A stretch of DNA of 64,000 nucleotides from CAZENU01 sp965117035 (GTDB lineage Bacteria; Chloroflexota; Dehalococcoidia; Lucifugimonadales; CAZENU01): contig OZ220748.1 in assembly GCA_965117035.1 (NCBI GenBank), positions 3,348,001 to 3,412,000 on the forward strand, read 5' to 3'. The position numbers were made by a program, and so were the translations under genes. Below the pieces are notes generated by a model. That model saw only the letters and a list, made by a program, of their open reading frames with translations. It ran no database searches and was not told the DNA's origin. This document shows positions 60,871-64,000 of this stretch, in pieces. The number at the start of each line of letters is the position of its first letter. The stretch's first letter is position 1.

Positions 60871-61701
60871 CCAGGTCTGTGTGATAAGCTTGGCTCATGG
60901 AACTAACACAGGACCAGTACGAACGCATCGAACATCTATTGCCAGTGCAGCGGGGCAATGTGAGGATTCCGAATCTACAGGTGCTCAATGCCATTTTGTG
61001 TGTTACTGAGCATGGCTGCAAGTGGCGTGGGTTGCCTCCCAGGTTCGGCAGGTGGCACACCATCTACACCCGTATGAACCGCTGGGCCAAAAGCGGCGTG
61101 CTCGACAGGATATTCGAACACCTGCAGCGAGAACAGATCGTGCGCGTCAAGCTCGAGGCGGTCTCGATGGACAGCACCATCGTCAAGGTGCATCCTGATG
61201 GCACGGGGGCGCTAAAAAAAACGGACCGCAGTCCATCGGCAAGTCCAGAGGTGGATGGACCACCAAGATTCATATGGTTGCCGCGAATGCTCGAACAGCC
61301 ATGACCTTCTCACTCTCCCCTGGACAGGCTCACGACGCACCGGAGGGGCGCAGGTTGCTCAAGCGCCTTGGACCCCTGCGAGATAACCTGTCTGTGGTGA
61401 TGGATCGCGCATACGAGGGCAACGAGACTCGCCAGCTTGCCCTGGAGTTGGGCATTGAGCCAGTCGTTCCTCCACTCTCGACTCGCATCAGCCCGTGGGA
61501 GTACGACAAGGAGCTCTACAAGAGGCGCAACGAGGTAGAGCGTCTGTTCCGACGATTGAAGGGCTTTCGCCGCATCTTCTCTCGCTTTGACAAGCTCGAT
61601 GCGCTCTTTCTCGGCTTCATTCTCGTGGCGCTCATATTCGATGCGTTACGTAGTGTGAACACGCCTAGTTCACCATCTGCGCTGCCCTCGGCGATCGCCG
61701 T
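60871..61701. mobile_element. IS5-type insertion sequence, copy B (inverted relative to A)
   Basis: Sequence from AGGTCTGTGTGA (about 60871) to GGCGATCGCCGT (about 61701) matches copy A in the opposite direction; coding parts appear identical. The outer left repeat seen in copy A is missing here, while GTGTGAACACGCCT at 61653-61666 is present. The two copies form an inverted repeat of about 830 bp separated by 3.7 kb. Confidence 0.75.
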
Positions 61702-61834
61702 CTCAGCCTCTCGGCTTGCTGATCGCATGTCCCGGCGTATGCCTTCTCTTGAACGGCTCTCCGATCGCTACGACGAGGAGGTGGGACGTGCCATCGCATC
61801 AGGTGTAGACCGGGAAGTAGCCGTCAACGATTGA
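60897..61834 (+). CDS. IS5-type transposase, copy B (two frames joined by -1 frameshift)
   Basis: Frame 1 is 60897-61304 and frame 2 ends at 61834; the slippery A8 is at 61214-61221 (A AAA AAA C). DDE regions are as in copy A. Frame 2 continues past the element end into flanking sequence, adding about 43 residues (SASRLADRMSRR...) that are absent from copy A. Apparently intact. Confidence 0.88.
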
Positions 61835-61875
61835 GCACGAGTTCTTCGTCCCCGAGTCGGTCCGCCTGCCCGCGC

Positions 61876-64000
61876 CTACTTGCGCGCCGTAACCACCGTA
61901 ATCTCCGCGGGGTCATCCTCATCGGTGATGTTGATGTTCACCTGTATGCTATCCGTCGCACCAAACGGGTCGGTAGCGGTAACCACGACCGTGTAGGTGC
62001 TCTTGGCCTCGTAGTTCAGGTGGGCCTCAGTCTTGATCTGACCATCGTACCTTCCGATTCGGAAGAACTCCGCGCCCGGTCCGCTCAGGGTGTAGATCAG
62101 CAGGTCATCATCCTCGTCGTGGGCGCTGACCGGCGTGCCGATCCCACGGCCCGCCACCGTGTTCTCCGGCACCTGCCGGCTTGTCCAGTCAGATTGGTCG
62201 CCCTCCGTGAAGAAGTCTTGGTCAGGGAACACAGGAGCGGCGTTCACGAACGCGCTGCCCGATCCCGAATCAGCACCAGGAGACCCGTGTCGCCCTACTG
62301 GGACTTCCAACGCTCCTGTCGCCTCCTCTTGAGCGCGGCCTACGTTGTCGATGTAGATCGCCGTCGCCCGCAGACACCTACCCACGTCAGCCGGTTTCGG
62401 GACGTAGACGGCAGACCACGTCCCTGCTATCGGGGTCCAATCGCTAACGACATCTATGCCGGGTGTGCCGGGGTCGTCCAGACACTCGGCCGACGGCGCG
62501 CCCCTGGCGCTCACAGTGACCTCCTCGGACAGTTCCCACACCCACCTCCTGATGATCATGCCGCCGTCGTCGTCGCTGGCCATGGCATGTACCGCGATGC
62601 CCACCTCCGGCTGCCTCTGAGATAGGACCACCGCTCCTGCGTCTTCGCCGTCCACCACCGCGACGATCACGTCCAGGCTAGTCGACAGCCTGCGTGGGCC
62701 CTCACCGGAGTGGGCCACGACGGTTATGGAGTACGAGCTCTGGTCCTCGAAGTCAGGCTCGTGGCCCGCGATGAAGCTCAGTACACCGTCGCTGCCGAAG
62801 GCGAAGTGATTGCCGTCTGGTCCTGACACAGAGTATGTGTAGGTGGTGTCGTCATGGCCGTTGGGGCCAGCGACGCTACCGTCTTGGTCGGTGACGGAGT
62901 AGGTTTCAGCAACAATAGGTGCCCCGCTGTGTCCTACCGTGATGACCGCCGGGTCCGCGTCCTCCCGGACGCTCAGCAGCATAGGCGCGTCATAATCGAA
63001 GGCAGGGGGCTCGTTGACCGGGATAACCCTGACGATCACGTTCACTGTCGCTGCGGCAGTCGACGGGTCGCTCACCTTCACGCGCAGGACGTACTCGCTG
63101 TTGCCAGCGTCGTCGGCATCCTCATCATCAGGCAGGGTTGGGGCTCCCGTGAGGGCCGTCGAGTCCTCGTCTTCGGTCTCGCCGAAGTCCGCGCCCAGTC
63201 GCTTGCCGATCCTTATCTGGCCGGAGAGGCTGTCGATAGTGAAACGCGCATTGCCGTCGTCATCCTCCAGGTCGGGAGTGTCCAGCAGCTCGTAGAGCAG
63301 GATGTCCCCATCGGTGTCCAACGCCGATACAGGCTCGCCTATGGGCATCCCTACGGCGGTGTTCTCGATGACGGACCGCACGACTTTGATGTAGGAAGTG
63401 GCTTTAACATCATCCTGGTGGGCGAAGGAGGGAGCGGCATTGGCTAGGGTCGGGGCCTCCACACGGTTGGCGCTCACAGCCGAGGCCGTCCAGCCAGCCC
63501 CGAATTTGTCTGAGTAGGTGACCGTTGCGCGGAGGTAGGTACCCTCGTCTACAGGCACTGCCCTCCGCTGGGATGATGTCGCTCCCTCTATCTTCGTCCA
63601 TCTCCTTCCGTCTTCAGACCTCGCCCACTGCCACCTCTCGTCAGCCACCATGGCATCCTCGTCTCGCAGACGGGCCGAGAGCAGTTGGCCGACCTGTGGC
63701 TGCGGCCTGCCTATGCTCACCACTCCAGCGTCGTCAACGTCCGTCACCCTGACGAACACGTTGCGCGTGCCGCCTGCAGCGTGAACTGTGACTTGGAAGA
63801 CGTTCCTCACCGACAGCAGGGGGCTGTCCGTCGTAGACTGCGGGTCTTCGTAGTTGGGGGGCTCCTTGAAGGCCAGCACGCCCCCATCTATGGTGAACAG
63901 GTCGTCATCACGCCCGCTAAGAGACCACCTGACGACATGTTGACCCTTGTCAAATGCTGTGAAGGAGGCTACGGGGGCGATACCATTCTCGCGGTAGCGT
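61876..64000 (-). CDS. Cadherin-repeat surface protein (C-terminal part, 5' end outside window)
   Basis: The frame is open from the right window edge to a stop at 61876 (at least 708 residues). It contains cadherin-like units with markers such as VPENTVAGRGIGTPVSAHDEDDD, ENTAVGMPIGEPVSALDTDGD, FTIDSLSGQIRIG and YTVVVTATDPFGATDS with Asp-rich calcium sites, alternating with modules that resemble the bacterial Ig-like 'RPQPQVGQLLSARLRDED' type. It should be a large secreted or surface adhesin. No C-terminal anchor or sorting signal is seen at the end (EITVVTARK). Copy B of the IS ends 42 bp beyond its stop. Confidence 0.85.
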   Translation of the reverse strand, partial: RYRENGIAPVASFTAFDKGQHVVRWSLSGRDDDLFTIDGGVLAFKEPPNYEDPQSTTDSPLLSVRNVFQVTVHAAGGTRNVFVRVTDVDDAGVVSIGRPQPQVGQLLSARLRDEDAMVADERWQWARSEDGRRWTKIEGATSSQRRAVPVDEGTYLRATVTYSDKFGAGWTASAVSANRVEAPTLANAAPSFAHQDDVKATSYIKVVRSVIENTAVGMPIGEPVSALDTDGDILLYELLDTPDLEDDDGNARFTIDSLSGQIRIGKRLGADFGETEDEDSTALTGAPTLPDDEDADDAGNSEYVLRVKVSDPSTAAATVNVIVRVIPVNEPPAFDYDAPMLLSVREDADPAVITVGHSGAPIVAETYSVTDQDGSVAGPNGHDDTTYTYSVSGPDGNHFAFGSDGVLSFIAGHEPDFEDQSSYSITVVAHSGEGPRRLSTSLDVIVAVVDGEDAGAVVLSQRQPEVGIAVHAMASDDDGGMIIRRWVWELSEEVTVSARGAPSAECLDDPGTPGIDVVSDWTPIAGTWSAVYVPKPADVGRCLRATAIYIDNVGRAQEEATGALEVPVGRHGSPGADSGSGSAFVNAAPVFPDQDFFTEGDQSDWTSRQVPENTVAGRGIGTPVSAHDEDDDLLIYTLSGPGAEFFRIGRYDGQIKTEAHLNYEAKSTYTVVVTATDPFGATDSIQVNINITDEDDPAEITVVTARK

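Noticed and set aside
1..64000. tRNA, rRNA or riboswitch genes
   Set aside because: I looked for TTCRANNCC-type T-loops and rRNA-like strings and found none outside coding regions; no riboswitch consensus was recognised.

Overview
The window is GC-rich bacterial DNA (about 65% G+C by eye). GTG and TTG starts are common, and several genes overlap by GTGA, TTGA or ATGA. The gene content fits an uncultivated, probably marine or sponge-associated Chloroflexota of the SAR202/Dehalococcoidia type: luciferase-like flavin monooxygenases, amidohydrolases, Gfo/Idh/MocA and aldo/keto reductases, NIPSNAP, FAH-family hydrolase, many toxin-antitoxin pairs and many insertion sequences. No rRNA, tRNA or ribosomal protein gene is present, so this placement is inference only.

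Layout. 0-1.1 kb: the tail of an unknown protein, then a HicA-like gene that lacks the usual catalytic His, coupled to a HicB-JAMM (M67) fusion. 1.2-7.9 kb: a minus-strand operon of four tandem DegT/DnrJ/EryC1/StrS aminotransferase paralogs, adenine phosphoribosyltransferase and a cytidylate-kinase-like protein. 8.1-12.4 kb: small membrane proteins with repeated leaders, ending in a 921-residue trypsin-PKD protein with twelve tandem ~42-residue Cys/Trp repeats. 12.5-15.2 kb: a hotdog thioesterase, a HAS-barrel-like protein and a HerA ATPase in one operon. 15.3-17.2 kb: an IS481-family element and intergenic repeats. 17.2-26.4 kb: metabolic genes (two LLM flavin oxidoreductases, Gfo/Idh/MocA, AAC(3)-like, aldo/keto reductase, NIPSNAP, a beta-propeller glycosidase-like protein) plus an XRE regulator with a partner of unknown function. 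26.4-33.1 kb: Fic and IS3 relics, a lipoprotein, radical SAM/SPASM, thiolase and an amidohydrolase pair of which one member has lost its metal ligands.

33.5-40.7 kb is a decayed defence and toxin-antitoxin island. It holds a 77-bp tandem repeat, an AlbA_2/Schlafen-type ATP-binding protein, a frameshifted HicBA, two VapBC pairs, an orphan TIR-like protein, a DUF433/PIN-like remnant, an HsdS tail fragment and a partial copy of the neighbouring M20 peptidase gene, with an OGG1-type glycosylase among them. 40.8-55.6 kb returns to housekeeping and accessory genes: M20 peptidase, a HTH-polytopic membrane fusion, ATP-NAD kinase-like, trypsin-like lipoprotein, FAH, NadE, class I aminotransferase, duplicated EGRQ-repeat proteins, ComB and a chimeric ORF carrying an aldo/keto reductase tail. 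56.3-61.8 kb is an IS nest: two inverted copies of an IS5-type element with an A8 -1 frameshift site flank an IS1380-type and a broken IS5-type transposase. 61.9-64.0 kb is the C-terminal part of a cadherin-repeat surface protein that runs off the window.

Regulatory signals visible are TTGACA-type and extended -10 promoters, two promoters that would give leaderless mRNAs for HTH regulators, palindromic operators at the XRE and vapBC genes, a bidirectional terminator near 44.77 kb, and at least four families of dispersed intergenic repeats.
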